Origin: Aromatoleum buckelii
Lineage (GTDB): Bacteria; Pseudomonadota; Gammaproteobacteria; Burkholderiales; Rhodocyclaceae
Reading direction: 5' to 3'
Length of the DNA: 64,000 nucleotides
Assembly (NCBI RefSeq): GCF_012910785.2
Contig: NZ_WTVH02000001.1
Location: 186,001 to 250,000, forward strand
Both the position numbers and the translations under genes were made by a program. Within the stretch, counting starts at the first letter, position 1. Every line of letters begins with the position of its first letter. Shown here in pieces: positions 62,177-64,000 of the stretch. A model generated the notes under the pieces. That model was not told where the DNA came from, did not search any database, and was given only the letters and a program-made list of their open reading frames with translations.

Positions 62177-63961
62177 CTACTGCCGCTTGTTCAGCTTGTC
62201 GATCTGCTTCTGCTGCGCGGCGACGAGGCGCTCGAGGTCGGCGACCTTGCGCGAGATGTCGTTGACGTCCGCGGCCGGCCCTGCTGCGGCCAGCGGGGCC
62301 AGCGCGGAGGCGTCGGAAGCGCGCGCGAGCAGCGCCGCCCACAGCGGGTGGTGCTTCGACGCGGCGCCTTCGCTGCGCAGCGCTTCATAGTCCTTGAGCA
62401 TGAAGCTCAGCAGGTGGTCGGCGGCGAGCGCGTCGGCGAGCGGGTCCCCGCCCGTTTCCGGGGACGGGGTCGTCGGCGGGCGCCTCGCCGCCGCCCTGGC
62501 GATTCCCGGCGTGCTCGCGGCCCCGCCCTGCTGGCCCGAAAAGGCGACGCCGATCATCAGCATCAGCAGCCGGTAGACGCTTCGCTCGCGCTCGTCGCCG
62601 CAGCACAGGTCGGAAATCCACTTGCGCAGCAGCCCCCACGGCAGCCACGACAGCCAGTACATGATCGTGCGCCACGTGACGAGGATCTTGCGTGCTTCCC
62701 AATTGCAGATCTCGACCACGCGGCAGGTGTCGCCGCCGACGGTGACGACCGCGAGCGGAACACAGTTGTCCGGCGACGGCGGCGGGCACGCCGGCAGCAG
62801 CGCCGAGCAGAAGCACTCGGAGATGATGTCGAGCCAGGTCATGTCGAGCGCGGCGACGTTGCCCTTGAGCTGGCGTACCTGGTCCCTGGTGAGAACGCGA
62901 GGTTCGCCGACGCGGCGAACGAACTCGCGCGCGTCGTCGTACTGGCGCTGCACGCGGGAAACGAAGGCGCAGCGGTGCAGGGAAAAGTCGGCGGCAAACT
63001 CCTGCAGCGCGGCTGCGTAGTCGGTATAGACCGACAGCGAGGCGGTGACGTCGAGCGCCTTGCCTTCGCGGATCGCCGCGCGCAGCTCCATCGCACGCGT
63101 GACGCAGCACAGCAGCCGTTCGAGCAGCGGGCCGAAGCGCGCGCGGTTCGCGTACAGCCACGCCCAGATCAGGTCGCCGGAACGCTCGCCGGCCGGGTCC
63201 GGAAGCTTCGCCGGCTTCGGCGCCGGGTAGGCGACGAAGCGGTAGCCTTCGCAGACCTGCGTCGGTTCGCATTGCGGCGCGTAGTCTTTGCGCCGCGGCG
63301 GGGCCGTCTCCCCATTCAGGCCGCAGCTGCAGTCGCCGCTCCTGCCCGGCGCTGCGCCGCTGCAGCTGGCGCAGCCGCAGCTCGTCGAACCGCCGCAAGC
63401 GCAGCGCGTGCCGCAAGGGGTGTCGCCCATCCCGAGTTGCGCGGTCATGCCGCGCACCGGCCGCTCGTCGTAGCAGATCGCCAGCACCCAGTCGCGCGCC
63501 TTGCCGCTGCAGTCCTGCGGCGGCGTGTCGTACGGCGGGTCGCACACCGGCTGGCGCGGCGCACACGTGTTGATCAGCGCGCAGAGGTCGACCGACTGGT
63601 CCGCGCAGACGACGATGTCGTCGCCGCATGGCGAGACCGCGTAACCGGTGCGGACGATGACGTGCCCGGGCGCGCAGGGGTCGCAGCCGACTTCGAGGCC
63701 GCAGGCCACGCCCCACCCATGCAGGTAGCGGTTGTGCAGGCGGTTCTTGTCGATGACGTACTGCTCGAGCCGATTGAGGTCGTCGTCCGTCAGCAGCTGT
63801 CCGGGAAAGAAACGCGGGCGGCACAGGCACTTGAGTCCGCCGCATGCCGGACACCGCGGCGTGCAGTCCTCCGCGCAGGGGTCGGGCCGCTGGCGTGCCG
63901 GCGCCCACGGGTTGACCGTGTCGAGGCGTTGCGTGGCGTCGTACATGAAGTCGTGCGACAT
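62177..63961 (-). CDS. Cysteine-rich eCIS-associated protein with an RFFxGQ domain
   Basis: A 594-residue protein at the right edge of the window. A cysteine-rich head (CTPRCPACGGLKCLC) leads into RFFPGQLLTDDDLNRLEQYV and then HGWGVACGLEV, the same domain as in the fibre-like protein downstream. A second cysteine cluster (CACGGSTSCGCASCSG) interrupts the beta-rich part, a helical region with TWLDIISECFCSALLPACP follows, and the C-terminus ends in a coiled coil (VADLERLVAAQQKQIDKLNK). No function is established. It starts at an ATG with GGAGA upstream. Co-direction and shared domain suggest a structural role together with the fibre-like protein. Confidence 0.6.
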   Translation of the reverse strand: MSHDFMYDATQRLDTVNPWAPARQRPDPCAEDCTPRCPACGGLKCLCRPRFFPGQLLTDDDLNRLEQYVIDKNRLHNRYLHGWGVACGLEVGCDPCAPGHVIVRTGYAVSPCGDDIVVCADQSVDLCALINTCAPRQPVCDPPYDTPPQDCSGKARDWVLAICYDERPVRGMTAQLGMGDTPCGTRCACGGSTSCGCASCSGAAPGRSGDCSCGLNGETAPPRRKDYAPQCEPTQVCEGYRFVAYPAPKPAKLPDPAGERSGDLIWAWLYANRARFGPLLERLLCCVTRAMELRAAIREGKALDVTASLSVYTDYAAALQEFAADFSLHRCAFVSRVQRQYDDAREFVRRVGEPRVLTRDQVRQLKGNVAALDMTWLDIISECFCSALLPACPPPSPDNCVPLAVVTVGGDTCRVVEICNWEARKILVTWRTIMYWLSWLPWGLLRKWISDLCCGDERERSVYRLLMLMIGVAFSGQQGGAASTPGIARAAARRPPTTPSPETGGDPLADALAADHLLSFMLKDYEALRSEGAASKHHPLWAALLARASDASALAPLAAAGPAADVNDISRKVADLERLVAAQQKQIDKLNKRQ

Positions 63962-64000
63962 GACGGAATCTCCGGGCGAAAATGGGAACTAGCCGCGCCT

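Overview
The window is high-GC DNA whose gene content (TRAP transporters, aromatic catabolism, Kup potassium uptake, IncP-type plasmid control genes, many IS elements) fits a betaproteobacterium, most likely of the Azoarcus/Aromatoleum/Thauera type. That placement is inferred from gene content only. The stretch from about 9 to 41 kb is an accessory mosaic of plasmid maintenance modules and insertion-sequence debris, so the window is either part of a large plasmid or a chromosomal region built from integrated plasmids.

Region by region: (1) 1-8.25 kb, minus strand: a compact catabolic operon (VOC-family protein, fumarylacetoacetate hydrolase-like, maleylacetoacetate isomerase-like, acetoacetyl-CoA synthetase, self-sufficient cytochrome P450-reductase fusion, TRAP DctP and DctQ) with a divergent LysR regulator at 8.4-9.3 kb. 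It resembles the lower homogentisate route ending in fumarate and acetoacetate, but no homogentisate dioxygenase is present. (2) 9.3-18.5 kb: an IS256-family element inserted in the 3' end of a dead TnpB element, a small exported protein, IS66 debris, then a potassium module (N-terminally short KdpD-like kinase, KdpE, Kup) followed by a second IS256-family element. Both IS256 copies have 9-bp target duplications. (3) 18.5-28.2 kb: a nucleotidyltransferase-like gene pair, a parA-parB-rep plasmid replicon with hairpins and repeats around rep, small plasmid genes, and a frameshifted tyrosine integrase. (4) 28.3-37.8 kb: a RES-domain toxin-antitoxin pair, IS630 and IS3 remnants, kfrA, and an IncP-1-like korA-incC-korB-kfrB block with KorB and KorA operators. 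(5) 38-41 kb: a berberine-bridge-type FAD oxidase convergent with a TPR/LuxR regulator. (6) 41.5-64 kb: one end of an extracellular contractile injection system (eCIS) locus.

In the eCIS part the minus-strand genes run (in transcription order) Cys-rich protein with an RFFxGQ domain, fibre-like protein, Afp14-type tape-measure protein, Afp15-type AAA+ ATPase, giant DUF4157 (eCIS-core) protein ending in an HNH-like nuclease, a small coupled protein, and a second giant DUF4157 protein ending in a PD-(D/E)XK-like nuclease. Facing that last toxin is an Imm49-like protein with a C-terminal zinc ribbon, preceded by a sigma-54 activator with a pseudo-receiver and an altered GAFTGA loop. A short plus-strand ORF at 41.5 kb looks like the 5' end of a contractile sheath gene. 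The tube, complete sheath and baseplate genes are not in the window and presumably lie beyond 64 kb.
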